Below, piece after piece: positions 32,930 to 40,747 of a stretch of DNA of 64,000 nt. The notes beneath the pieces are model-generated. The model did no database searches. It was given only the letters and a program-made list of their open reading frames with translations, and was not told where the DNA came from. The position numbers and the translations under genes were made by a program. The first letter of the stretch is position 1. Every line of letters begins with the position of its first letter. The DNA comes from Caballeronia sp. SBC1 (GTDB taxonomy: Bacteria; Pseudomonadota; Gammaproteobacteria; Burkholderiales; Burkholderiaceae): NCBI RefSeq assembly GCF_011493005.1, contig NZ_CP049156.1, positions 2,170,001 through 2,234,000 on the forward strand, written 5' to 3'.

Positions 32930-33526
32930 CTAAACTGAGCGCCGGTCAAGCATTGCACGCGCGATCGTGCCTGCGTCGACGTATTCGAGTTCGCCGCCTA
33001 CCGGCACCCCGCGCGCAAGGCGCGTCACCTTCAGGCCCTTCGACTTGAGCGTCTGTGCGAGGTAATGCGCAGTCGCCTCGCCTTCGTTCGTGAAGTTCGT
33101 GGCGAGCACGATTTCCTTCACAAGGCCGTCTGTGGCGCGCTGGATCAGGCGGTCGAAATGGATCTCTTTCGGCCCGATACCGTCGAGCGGACTCAGCCGT
33201 CCCATCAGCACGAAATACAGTCCCCGATACGTCAGTGTCTGTTCGAGCATGATCTGGTCGGCAGGGGTTTCGACCACGCAGAGCAGTTCAGGATCGCGTT
33301 CGGGGTCGTCGCAGACCTCGCAAATCGCTGCTTCGGTGAACGTATTGCACTTTTCGCAGTGTTGCAGATGCTCGGTGGCGAACATCAAAGAGCGGCCGAG
33401 CTTTTCAGCGCCCGGCCGATCGTGCTGCATCAGATGATAGGCCATGCGCTGCGCCGACTTGGGACCCACGCCCGGCAGCGCGCGCAGCGCTTCGACGAGC
33501 GCCGACAAGGCGGAAGGTTGTTTCAT
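32930..33526 (-). CDS. recR: Recombination protein RecR
   Basis: A 198-residue protein of standard length. An N-terminal helix-hairpin-helix ([18 protein letters not shown]) precedes a four-Cys zinc site ([16 protein letters not shown]), then a Toprim domain ([10 protein letters not shown] and later). It acts with RecO and RecF in gap repair. The dnaX-ybaB-recR order is conserved across bacteria. Confidence 0.97.
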   Translation of the reverse strand: MKQPSALSALVEALRALPGVGPKSAQRMAYHLMQHDRPGAEKLGRSLMFATEHLQHCEKCNTFTEAAICEVCDDPERDPELLCVVETPADQIMLEQTLTYRGLYFVLMGRLSPLDGIGPKEIHFDRLIQRATDGLVKEIVLATNFTNEGEATAHYLAQTLKSKGLKVTRLARGVPVGGELEYVDAGTIARAMLDRRSV

Positions 33527-33561
33527 GCGCTTGGGACCCTATGCTCTGAGGGTTGAGGTAT

Positions 33562-33888
33562 TTAGAACGGCAGCTTGAAACCCGGCGGCATTGGCATGCC
33601 GGCCGTCATGCCGCTCATCTTTTCCTGTGTGGTGGCTTCGGCTTTACGCACGGCGTCGTTGAACGCCGCGGCAACGAGGTCTTCCAGCATGTCCTTGTCG
33701 TCGGCGAGCAGGCTCGGGTCGATCGCTACACGGCGGACGTCGTTCTTGCACGTCATGGTCACCTTCACGAGGCCGGCGCCAGACTGTCCTTCCACTTCGA
33801 CGAGGGCGAGTTCGTCCTGCATCTTCTTCATGTTGTCCTGCATCTGCTGAGCTTGCTTCATCAAGCCGGCGAGTTGGTTCTTCATCAT
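33562..33888 (-). CDS. YbaB/EbfC family nucleoid-associated protein
   Basis: A 108-residue DNA-binding protein with the family start [20 protein letters not shown] and the [19 protein letters not shown] core. It probably binds DNA as a dimer. Spacing (35 bases to recR) and the AGGAG site upstream of the ATG at 33888 support the start; dnaX is upstream. Confidence 0.95.
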   Translation of the reverse strand: MMKNQLAGLMKQAQQMQDNMKKMQDELALVEVEGQSGAGLVKVTMTCKNDVRRVAIDPSLLADDKDMLEDLVAAAFNDAVRKAEATTQEKMSGMTAGMPMPPGFKLPF

Positions 33889-34316
33889 GGTCGGACTCCT
33901 TGCTGGAAACGGGGTAAAGATAATGAGTGCATGCCGCGCGGTTCGGGATCGGCTCGGGTCCGCGCTGGCCGTGAATGGGTGATGGTTGTTGCCTTGCGTG
34001 CTTTGTGTGTTTTGTGTGTTTTACAGCGGGTGTTCCGTTGTTCATTCGAGCCGTCCGGCATGAAGGGGGTTCCTCACCTTCGTACTTGTCCGGCTCTCTC
34101 GGTCTGAAGCTTATCTCTCGGTCTGACGCCTAGGCGCTCTGACTCGTTCGCTCCGCGCGGGTTCTGGCGTTTTCGCCTTCCAGCGTTTTCACGGCTGCGT
34201 TGCTTAACGGCTTTCGGCGCTTGAACACTGCGCGCTTGCTTGCTGTGCGGCGCCTGCTCTGTTCCCCTGCCTGCAGCCCTACCGCTGCCAGCCTTTTTCT
34301 GCGCTCACAGGAAAAG
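33889..34316. other. Spacer between dnaX and ybaB
   Basis: A 428-base gap with no recognised gene, terminator or RNA. It contains a duplicated CTCTCGGTCTGA separated by about 20 bases near 34095-34125, and a T/G-rich low-complexity stretch near 34000-34025. It is long for an operon interior, so ybaB-recR may have a separate promoter. Confidence 0.5.
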
Positions 34317-37220
34317 TCAATTCGCCGATGCCGCGTTCCGGCCGCCATCCTGCGCGTTGCCCGATGCCAGCGGCTTGATCGAACCTTGCACAATACTCGC
34401 GCCAAAATCGCGGATCAGCGACTGCACGAACGGGTTCTGCGTAATCTCCTGCTCCGCCTCCTGCTGGCGCTGCGCGCGAACGGCGGCGTCGAGCGCGGCG
34501 GCCGTGCGACGTGCGGGGCCGACACTCACGTTCACGTCGATCGGCCGGCCGAGCTTATCGGTTAATGCCGCCTTCAGCTTCGCAACCTGTGCGCTTTCGG
34601 CGTATTGCGGGACAGGCACGGCAAGCGTGATGGACGTGTCGTCGCACGCAGTCAATTCGCTATTGAAGGCGAGTTGGTAAGCGATGCCCTTCAGCGGCAA
34701 GTCCACGGCAAGCGTTGGCCAGTCACCGCTCACGCCAATGGCATCGAGCGGGACAGCGGGCGGCAGCGGACGCGCATCAACTCTGGGCGCAGGCTTGGTG
34801 GCGGGTGCATCGTTAAAGCGCAGGTCGTCGGGTCCGCTGTCGAACGCCGGCATGAAACCGTCATCGGGCGGCATGAAATAGCCGTCTTCCGACGAAACCG
34901 GTTGATAGTCGTCCAGCGGCATTTCTTCCCACGGAGGGGTTGCGCCGCCGCTGTTCCTGCTGGCGATGGCACCCGTGCCGTTAGCGCCGCTCGGAGCTCC
35001 GGCATTTTTGTCATTGCCGTTCGCGTTGGACTGAGCACCATTAAACCTGGAGTCGTCCGCTGCGGGTGCTGTGCCTCGATCGGCCGAAGCAGCAGGCCGA
35101 CGTGGCACAGGAACCTGCACGGCAGGCGTCGCCTTGGGGGCTACGGGCTTGCGCACGGGTTCGGGAGCACGCGCCCCGCGATCCGACGATACCCGCATGC
35201 CCGCGCTGCGCAACACATCGAGCGCGGCGCTAGCACCGCCCGTCGCACGCGGCGACGCGATTTTTTCAGCTGGCGGCGCAGCCCGGTTCTCGGCCGGCTT
35301 CTCGGCCCGGTTCTCGGCCCGGTTCTCGGCCCGGTTCTCGACCCGCTCGCCAGCGGCGCGATCGATGAGTTCCTGGGCTGCTGCGGCAAGCATCGCGGAG
35401 TTGGAATCGGGTTCTGACTCAGGCACAGCCAACACGTCATCCAGCGAGGCATCGGAACTGGCAGATAATGAAGGCGTATCGGCGGAGGGCTGCGGATCCG
35501 AAGATAGCGCCGGTACTTCAGGCGATGCCGAACCAGCAGGAATGATTGCCGGTGCGCTTTGCGCATCCACTGCGTCCACCTCTACCGCATCGCCATGCCC
35601 CTCGACAGGCTTGTCCGTCAGCGCTTCAGCCTTCCCTTGTGCAGCATTGTCTGGATCGATGACACGAGTCTGGGCAACGGCGGGGATATTGGCAACCTCA
35701 GGCGTTCGATCAGGCTCCGCGGTCACCCGCGGCGTCACAGCCGGCACCGGCTCAACCGCCGGGCTTTGCACGACTTCGTCACTAGTCGCAGCAGGATTTT
35801 CGCGCGAGACCGCGTCCGAACCCGCCACCGGCGTGGGAGCCGAATCGCGCCCGTCCGCGGCAGCATTGTGGGCAGTCACCGCCGATTGACCTGCATCCTG
35901 CGACAGCGGCGCTTTCTCTTTTTCGCGATCCGAATCCGTAGTGTCCGCTCTGGTCGAAGCGATATCGGCTACACGATTCACCAGCGACTTCGCCGCACCC
36001 GCAGCCAACAAACCCGCCCCACCGGCTGCACCGGCTACAACACCACTCGGCGCCGCTTCACGTGCCACTGCACTAGGCGAACCCACGACTGCCGGCCTCA
36101 CCCGCGCGCCGCCCCCACCGCCTCCGCCCGGACCACCCGCGGGTTCGAACGCAAGCATGCGCAACAGGGTCATGGTGAAACCGGCGTATTCATCCGGTGC
36201 CAGACCCATCTCGCCGCGCCCGATCGTCGCAATCTGATAGAACAATTGCACGTGCTCGGCGCTGAGCAAGTCCGCGAACCGGCGGATATCGGTTGCCTCC
36301 GGCCATTCGTCCAGCACCGAAGCCGGCGCGTACTGCGCCCACGCGATCCGGTGCAACAAGCCGGCCAAGTCCTGCAACGCCGTGGAAAACGACAAACTGC
36401 GCAAAGCCATCTCGTCCGCGATGCCAAGCACGCCCTGCCCGTCGCCGGCCGCGAGGGTATCGAGCAAGCGGATCAGATAACTCTGGTCGAGCGCACCGAG
36501 CATGCCGCGCACGGCCTCCTCGGTGACCTGGTTTGCCGAATACGCGATGGCCTGGTCAGTGAGCGAAAGCGCGTCGCGCATGCTGCCGTCGGCGGCACGC
36601 GACAAAAGACGCAACGCTTGCGACTCGTAAGGGATCTGCTCTTCGCCGAGCACATGTTCCAGATGCCCAACGATCTGCCCTGCCGGCATCTGCTTCAGAT
36701 TGAATTGCAGGCAGCGCGAGAGCACGGTGACCGGGATCTTCTGGGGATCGGTGGTGGCCAGGATGAACTTGACGTGTGCGGGCGGCTCTTCCAGCGTCTT
36801 CAACATGGCGTTGAACGCGTGGTTCGTGAGCATGTGCACTTCGTCGATCATGTAGACCTTGAAACGCGCGTCGACCGGGGCGTATACCGCGCGCTCGAGC
36901 AGCGCGGCCATTTCGTCCACGCCGCGATTACTGGCCGCGTCCATCTCCACATAATCGACAAACCGTCCCTCATCGATCTCCTTGCACGCCCGGCATACGC
37001 CGCACGGCGTGGATGTCACGCCGGTCTCGCAATTGAGCGCCTTGGCGAAGATTCGCGACAGCGTTGTCTTGCCGACACCGCGCGTGCCGGTGAACAGATA
37101 GGCATGGTGCAGCCGTCCGCCGTCGAGCGCGTGCGTGAGCGCACGTACCACGTGCTCCTGGCCAACGAGCGAAGCGAAAGATTTGGGCCGCCACTTGCGT
37201 GCGAGAACTTGATAGGTCAT
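34317..37220 (-). CDS. dnaX: DNA polymerase III subunit gamma/tau
   Basis: A 967-residue clamp-loader ATPase, long for the family (E. coli tau is 643). The N-terminal 360 residues hold the AAA+ module with the Walker A GTRGVGKT (45-52) and a zinc module of Cys64, Cys73, Cys76 and Cys79. Then comes a very long Ala/Pro/Ser/Asp-rich linker (about 370-830) with an E-N-R-A repeat encoded near 35281-35345. The C-terminal tau-specific domain ends the protein. It loads the beta clamp and couples polymerase and helicase. No E. coli-type A-AAA-AAG frameshift site was noticed, so gamma production is undetermined. Confidence 0.95.
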   Translation of the reverse strand: MTYQVLARKWRPKSFASLVGQEHVVRALTHALDGGRLHHAYLFTGTRGVGKTTLSRIFAKALNCETGVTSTPCGVCRACKEIDEGRFVDYVEMDAASNRGVDEMAALLERAVYAPVDARFKVYMIDEVHMLTNHAFNAMLKTLEEPPAHVKFILATTDPQKIPVTVLSRCLQFNLKQMPAGQIVGHLEHVLGEEQIPYESQALRLLSRAADGSMRDALSLTDQAIAYSANQVTEEAVRGMLGALDQSYLIRLLDTLAAGDGQGVLGIADEMALRSLSFSTALQDLAGLLHRIAWAQYAPASVLDEWPEATDIRRFADLLSAEHVQLFYQIATIGRGEMGLAPDEYAGFTMTLLRMLAFEPAGGPGGGGGGGARVRPAVVGSPSAVAREAAPSGVVAGAAGGAGLLAAGAAKSLVNRVADIASTRADTTDSDREKEKAPLSQDAGQSAVTAHNAAADGRDSAPTPVAGSDAVSRENPAATSDEVVQSPAVEPVPAVTPRVTAEPDRTPEVANIPAVAQTRVIDPDNAAQGKAEALTDKPVEGHGDAVEVDAVDAQSAPAIIPAGSASPEVPALSSDPQPSADTPSLSASSDASLDDVLAVPESEPDSNSAMLAAAAQELIDRAAGERVENRAENRAENRAEKPAENRAAPPAEKIASPRATGGASAALDVLRSAGMRVSSDRGARAPEPVRKPVAPKATPAVQVPVPRRPAASADRGTAPAADDSRFNGAQSNANGNDKNAGAPSGANGTGAIASRNSGGATPPWEEMPLDDYQPVSSEDGYFMPPDDGFMPAFDSGPDDLRFNDAPATKPAPRVDARPLPPAVPLDAIGVSGDWPTLAVDLPLKGIAYQLAFNSELTACDDTSITLAVPVPQYAESAQVAKLKAALTDKLGRPIDVNVSVGPARRTAAALDAAVRAQRQQEAEQEITQNPFVQSLIRDFGASIVQGSIKPLASGNAQDGGRNAASAN
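35281..35345 (-). repeat. 12-bp in-frame repeat array inside dnaX
   Basis: Five near-identical units of ttctcggcccgg (plus strand) give E-N-R-A and variants such as E-K-P-A in the linker. The units keep the frame, so copy number can vary without breaking the gene. Confidence 0.8.
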
Positions 37221-37559
37221 GCCGAAATTGTATCAGCAACGTCAAGAGGCAAAAGCGTTTCCCCAAGGGACTCGCGCCCGCAGAGGCGACGCGCCAAAAC
37301 TTGCCCCGCATACCGACAGAATGGCTCTTCAAGGGCGAAAAACGTGAGCAGAAAAGGGGTGAAGTAAGCGTACGAAAAACGCAAAACTTAACCAAACCTC
37401 AATAAGCCGCAAGAAACCCGGAAGACAGGAAGTTTGAAACGAGGGACAAAACGATGGGGTCGAGGAAATACTCGGGAAACTACGGAGGGGGTACGACGAA
37501 GAGGACAGGGGACAACGAGACAAAGAACGAACAACGAGACAAACAAGAAAAGCGAAGGT
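37221..37559. other. Spacer between ffs and dnaX with strand-skewed tract
   Basis: A 339-base gap with no gene. From about 37430 to 37560 the plus strand is strikingly purine-rich (94 of the 120 bases 37441-37560 by my count), so the minus-strand transcript reading from ffs toward dnaX would be rich in C and U. Confidence 0.7.
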
Positions 37560-37655
37560 GACGAGCCCGACCCTCGGCACTGGTAGAAAACGGCTGTGGC
37601 TGCTTCGTTCCCGACCTGACCAGGTTGACCGCGCCACCATGCGAGGAGGCCCGTC
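37560..37655 (-). ncRNA. ffs: 4.5S RNA (signal recognition particle RNA, bacterial small form)
   Basis: Read on the minus strand, the segment contains the SRP hallmark core CCTGGTCAGGTCGGGAACG followed by AAGCAGCCACAG, the conserved GGAA-like tetraloop and asymmetric loop region. The ends pair as a stem (GACGGGCC at the 5' end with GGGCTCGTC at the 3' end). The RNA binds Ffh to form the signal recognition particle that targets membrane proteins. The ends are estimated to within a few bases. dnaX lies downstream on the same strand. Several open frames across it are accidental. Confidence 0.93.
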
Positions 37656-37668
37656 ACGAAGAATCATA
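37656..37668 (-). promoter_or_regulatory. -10 element of ffs promoter
   Basis: Minus-strand TATGAT at 37668-37663 lies exactly seven bases before the inferred 5' G of the RNA, as expected for a housekeeping promoter. A matching -35 is not clear. Confidence 0.6.
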
Positions 37669-38057
37669 TCAGAGAAGGATCGCCGCGCCCACCACCAAGG
37701 TGAATGCTGTTGAATTTCAGGCGCGCAATCGCAATATGCACGACCTGGGGCCAGCAGCGTTGCCACCTGCCCGCTGTATAAAATACGCCGCTGAATACGC
37801 CGCAATATCGGGCGCTGGAGTTTCGTCCAGAGGGGACCTATCGGTACCCGGCAACAGATAGCAAAGTAAGCTAAGATGACAATTTGAAGCACCGGTTAAT
37901 CACCGTGTGACAGACAGAACGCGGCTTTTCCGGCAACGGTATGCGCCCATCCAAGCGAGCGGCTCTACACCCCGCAGCGCGGCGAACTATTTCCTGTTTT
38001 GGTGTATCGTGGCGAGCATTCAAACGCGGGCCTCGAATTCATAGAGGTATTCACATA
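37656..38057. other. Spacer between ffs and trxA
   Basis: A 402-base gap between divergent genes. It holds the ffs promoter and must hold that of trxA, which I could not place confidently. No other gene is evident. Confidence 0.5.
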
Positions 38058-38384
38058 ATGAGCGAATCGATCAAACATATCAGCGACGCATCCTTTGACC
38101 AGGACGTCACGAAATCGGATAAACCCGTCCTGCTCGACTTCTGGGCGGAATGGTGCGGCCCCTGCAAGATGATTGCTCCGATCCTCGACGAAGTGGCCAA
38201 GGACTACGGCGACCGCCTGCAGATCGCGAAGATCAATGTGGACGAGCATCAGTCAACACCGGTGAAGTTCGGCGTGCGCGGCATCCCCACTCTGATCTTG
38301 TTCAAAAATGGTGCAGTCGCCGCACAAAAGGTCGGCGCATTGTCCAAGTCGCAACTGACCGCCTTTCTCGACAGCAACCTGTGA
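38058..38384 (+). CDS. trxA: Thioredoxin 1
   Basis: A 108-residue thioredoxin of standard size with the redox-active WCGPC motif (Cys33, Cys36) and the cis-proline region RGIPTLILF near residue 75. It reduces disulfides in ribonucleotide reductase and other cytoplasmic proteins. The ATG at 38058 starts [10 protein letters not shown]; a longer upstream frame is not conserved in character. It is followed by a hairpin and then rho, the order common to many proteobacteria. Confidence 0.97.
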   Translation: MSESIKHISDASFDQDVTKSDKPVLLDFWAEWCGPCKMIAPILDEVAKDYGDRLQIAKINVDEHQSTPVKFGVRGIPTLILFKNGAVAAQKVGALSKSQLTAFLDSNL

Positions 38385-38475
38385 TTTGAAGCTGGGGTTC
38401 GAAGTTGTGAGTCGAAGCCGGAAAGCCTGCAACGGCATTTGCGGCTCTCGCGGAACAACTCCCTTCCAGCGGTAC

Positions 38476-38497
38476 GACCCGGCGTTTGAGCCGGGTC
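38476..38497 (+). terminator. Probable trxA terminator
   Basis: Eight-bp GC-rich stem (38476-38483 with 38490-38497) with a 6-base loop, about 90 bases past the trxA stop and followed by TTATT. The T run is short. Confidence 0.6.
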
Positions 38498-38654
38498 TTA
38501 TTCAGGTCTTATCCGGCTAGCTATAAAAGTAAAGACGGCAAAAGCAGTTAGCTCCACGTGAGATTCCAGCAGATTGTTGTGAGACCACAACATGAACGAA
38601 TCACACTGTCACCATGGCCACCCGAGGCCATGCCGGCATGTGCTATGCTAGAAT

Positions 38655-38694
38655 CCTAAGACTGCAAGACGTTTCTTAAGACGGCAAGACGTTT
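38655..38694. repeat. 20-bp tandem duplication in the rho leader
   Basis: Two copies of a 20-bp unit at 38655-38674 and 38675-38694, with the last 18 bases of each differing at one position. They sit just downstream of a plausible promoter and about 75 bases before the rho start. Confidence 0.85.
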
Positions 38695-38768
38695 AGGTCC
38701 TTGAGCGTTCAGCTCACTTCTCCTCCCAAATTCTCTGTTGTACCTCTTCTCCCTGGCGGGAAATCCGT

Positions 38769-40034
38769 ATGCATTTATCCGAGCTCAAGTCTCAGCACGT
38801 CTCCGCATTGATCGAAATGGCCAACGGCCTGGAGATCGAAAACGCCAATCGACTGCGCAAGCAGGAATTGATGTTCGCGATTCTTAAAAAGCGCGCCAAG
38901 ACTGGCGACACGATTTTCGGCGACGGCACGCTCGAAGTATTACCTGACGGCTTCGGCTTCCTCCGGTCGCCCGAGACTTCGTATCTCGCCAGCACAGACG
39001 ACATCTACATCAGCCCGTCGCAGATCCGCCGCTTCAATCTGCACACAGGCGACACCATCGAAGGTGAAGTGCGTACGCCGAAAGACGGCGAGCGCTACTT
39101 TGCGCTCGTCAAGGTAGACAAGGTCAACGGCCAGGCGCCGGAAGCCTCGAAGCACAAGATCATGTTTGAAAACCTGACGCCGCTGCATCCGAACAAACCG
39201 ATGCCGCTCGAGCGCGAAATGCGCGGCGAAGAGAACGTGACGGGCCGGATCATCGACATGATCTCGCCTATCGGCAAGGGTCAGCGCGGGTTGCTGGTGG
39301 CATCGCCGAAATCAGGCAAGACCGTGATGCTGCAGCACATTGCGCATGCGATCAAATCGAATCACCCAGACATCGTGTTGTTCGTGCTGCTGATCGACGA
39401 ACGGCCTGAAGAAGTGACGGAAATGCAGCGCTCGGTGGTGGGCGAAGTGATCGCCTCCACCTTCGACGAACCCGCCGCGCGCCACGTGCAAGTCGCGGAA
39501 ATGGTGATCGAAAAGGCCAAGCGCCTGGTCGAAATGAAGCACGACGTCGTGATCCTGCTGGACTCCATCACGCGTCTCGCTCGCGCCTACAACACGGTGG
39601 TCCCGGCGTCGGGCAAGGTCCTCACCGGGGGTGTGGACGCGAACGCACTGCAACGCCCGAAGCGCTTCTTCGGCGCGGCTCGGAACATCGAGGAAGGCGG
39701 ATCGCTGACCATCATCGGCACGGCGCTGATTGAAACCGGCAGCCGGATGGACGACGTGATCTACGAAGAGTTCAAGGGCACCGGCAACATGGAAGTGCAT
39801 CTGGAACGCCGCCTCGCAGAAAAGCGCGTGTATCCGTCGATCAACCTGAACAAGTCAGGCACGCGTCGCGAAGAACTGCTGATCAAGCCGGACCTGCTGC
39901 AAAAAGTCTGGGTGCTGCGCAAGTTCATTCACGACATGGACGAAGTCGAGTCCATGGAATTCCTGCTCGACAAGATCCGTCAAACCAAGAACAACGCCGA
40001 GTTCTTCGATCTGATGCGCCGCGGCGGAAGTTAA
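38769..40034 (+). CDS. rho: Transcription termination factor Rho
   Basis: A 421-residue hexameric RNA-dependent ATPase of standard length. An N-terminal RNA-binding cold-shock-like domain (about 48-120, [11 protein letters not shown]) precedes the Walker A SPKSGKT (179-185) and the Walker B region [15 protein letters not shown]. The Q and R loops follow. It ends with [19 protein letters not shown]. It terminates untranslated transcripts and is essential in most proteobacteria. The stop codon abuts a 14-bp repeat array, and a strong hairpin terminator lies beyond. Confidence 0.97.
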   Translation: MHLSELKSQHVSALIEMANGLEIENANRLRKQELMFAILKKRAKTGDTIFGDGTLEVLPDGFGFLRSPETSYLASTDDIYISPSQIRRFNLHTGDTIEGEVRTPKDGERYFALVKVDKVNGQAPEASKHKIMFENLTPLHPNKPMPLEREMRGEENVTGRIIDMISPIGKGQRGLLVASPKSGKTVMLQHIAHAIKSNHPDIVLFVLLIDERPEEVTEMQRSVVGEVIASTFDEPAARHVQVAEMVIEKAKRLVEMKHDVVILLDSITRLARAYNTVVPASGKVLTGGVDANALQRPKRFFGAARNIEEGGSLTIIGTALIETGSRMDDVIYEEFKGTGNMEVHLERRLAEKRVYPSINLNKSGTRREELLIKPDLLQKVWVLRKFIHDMDEVESMEFLLDKIRQTKNNAEFFDLMRRGGS

Positions 40035-40111
40035 ATCAACTTAGTTAATCCAACGTAGTTAATCCAACGTAGTTAATCCAACGTAGTTAATCCAACGTAG
40101 TTAATCCAACG
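40035..40111. repeat. 14-bp tandem repeat array after rho
   Basis: One degenerate 13-bp copy, four perfect copies of atccaacgtagtta (40048-40103) and a partial copy. It starts on the base after the rho stop codon and ends about 18 bases before the terminator hairpin, so it is transcribed in the rho 3' UTR. Confidence 0.92.
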
Positions 40112-40128
40112 CGCTGGTTCGAAACATG

Positions 40129-40158
40129 AAAAGCCGCCCGCATTCGCGGGCGGCTTTT
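40129..40158 (+). terminator. Intrinsic terminator of rho
   Basis: A 13-bp stem (40129-40141 with 40146-40158) with an ATTC loop, followed by more T residues. Confidence 0.93.
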
Positions 40159-40187
40159 TTTCGTCTGCCGAAACGAGCAGCACGATT

Positions 40188-40224
40188 ATGAACGTGTACG
40201 TTCACGTTCATGTTGATCTATAAT
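40188..40224 (+). promoter_or_regulatory. MerR-type operator and promoter
   Basis: A 9-bp perfect inverted repeat ATGAACGTG / CACGTTCAT (40188-40196 and 40203-40211, 6-base centre) precedes a perfect -10 TATAAT at 40219-40224. It lies about 45 bases before the MerR-family gene. The operator overlaps the -35 position, as expected for a self-regulated MerR promoter. Confidence 0.7.
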
Positions 40225-40267
40225 TTCGGGACATCATCATCTGCCGATAAAACCTTCGGCCAGCACC

Positions 40268-40747
40268 ATGTCCAACGAACTGCTCACCGTACGCGACGCC
40301 GCCGAACGCCTCGGCGTCACCCCCCGCACGCTGAAATACTACGAAGAACGCGGTCTCGTTACGCCCAGCCGTAGCGAGGGGCGTTATCGACTCTATGACG
40401 AAAACGATCTGGAGCGCTTCGGGCGCATCTTGCGGCTGCGGTCGCTAGGGTTTTCGCTGCACGGCATCGTGGAGATGCTCAAGCGGCCGCTTGAAAAAAC
40501 GGAAGCCGGCCAGAATCGCTATTCACCCGATTCTCTGGCGGACATCCGCGAGGGTCTGCAGCAGCAACTTGATGCTATCGATACTCGCATTGAGTCCGTG
40601 CGCCGCGAGTTAAAAGAGGCACAAGCGGTGCGCGCCGAACTGCGTCTCGACCTGGATTACGTGGAAGCGCGGCTCGCCGGTCAGCCTGCCGACGCGCTAC
40701 TCGAACAAAGGTCGAAGGCGAGCGCGAAGGCCAGGAGCAAGAAGTAA
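40268..40747 (+). CDS. MerR family transcriptional regulator
   Basis: A 159-residue protein. The N-terminal winged helix-turn-helix is clear (LTVRDAAERLGVTPRTLKYYEERGL, residues 6-30). A coiled-coil dimerisation helix follows from about 95-140, and the C-terminus is short and basic with no Cys cluster for metals, so it is not a classic metal sensor. It shares one base with the downstream MFS transporter (TAATG overlap), so the pair is one operon. It probably binds the palindrome in its own promoter. The inducer is not known. Confidence 0.9.
   Translation: MSNELLTVRDAAERLGVTPRTLKYYEERGLVTPSRSEGRYRLYDENDLERFGRILRLRSLGFSLHGIVEMLKRPLEKTEAGQNRYSPDSLADIREGLQQQLDAIDTRIESVRRELKEAQAVRAELRLDLDYVEARLAGQPADALLEQRSKASAKARSKK

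Larger units (their letters stand above)
38385..38768. other. trxA-rho spacer, rho leader
   Basis: A 384-base gap. It holds a hairpin just after trxA (38476-38497), a near-perfect 20-bp tandem duplication at 38655-38694 and a likely -10 region near 38641-38655 (TGCTATGCT). Rho leaders are known to be attenuated in enterobacteria, but I do not see the same elements here. Confidence 0.6.

Noticed and set aside
35261..35266. Possible programmed frameshift in dnaX at a run of six A (minus strand)
   Set aside because: The reading phase does not give an X-XXY-YYZ slippery heptamer, and it is too far downstream to make a normal gamma subunit.
35559..37367. 602-codon open frame on the plus strand
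   Set aside because: Antisense to dnaX with the same Arg/His-rich character; no family resemblance.
37388..37892. Open frames over the ffs region
   Set aside because: They cover the 4.5S RNA gene and the skewed spacer; coding there would be incompatible with the conserved RNA core.
40035..40111. CRISPR-like array after rho
   Set aside because: Units are 14 bp and directly adjacent without spacers, so this is a simple tandem repeat.
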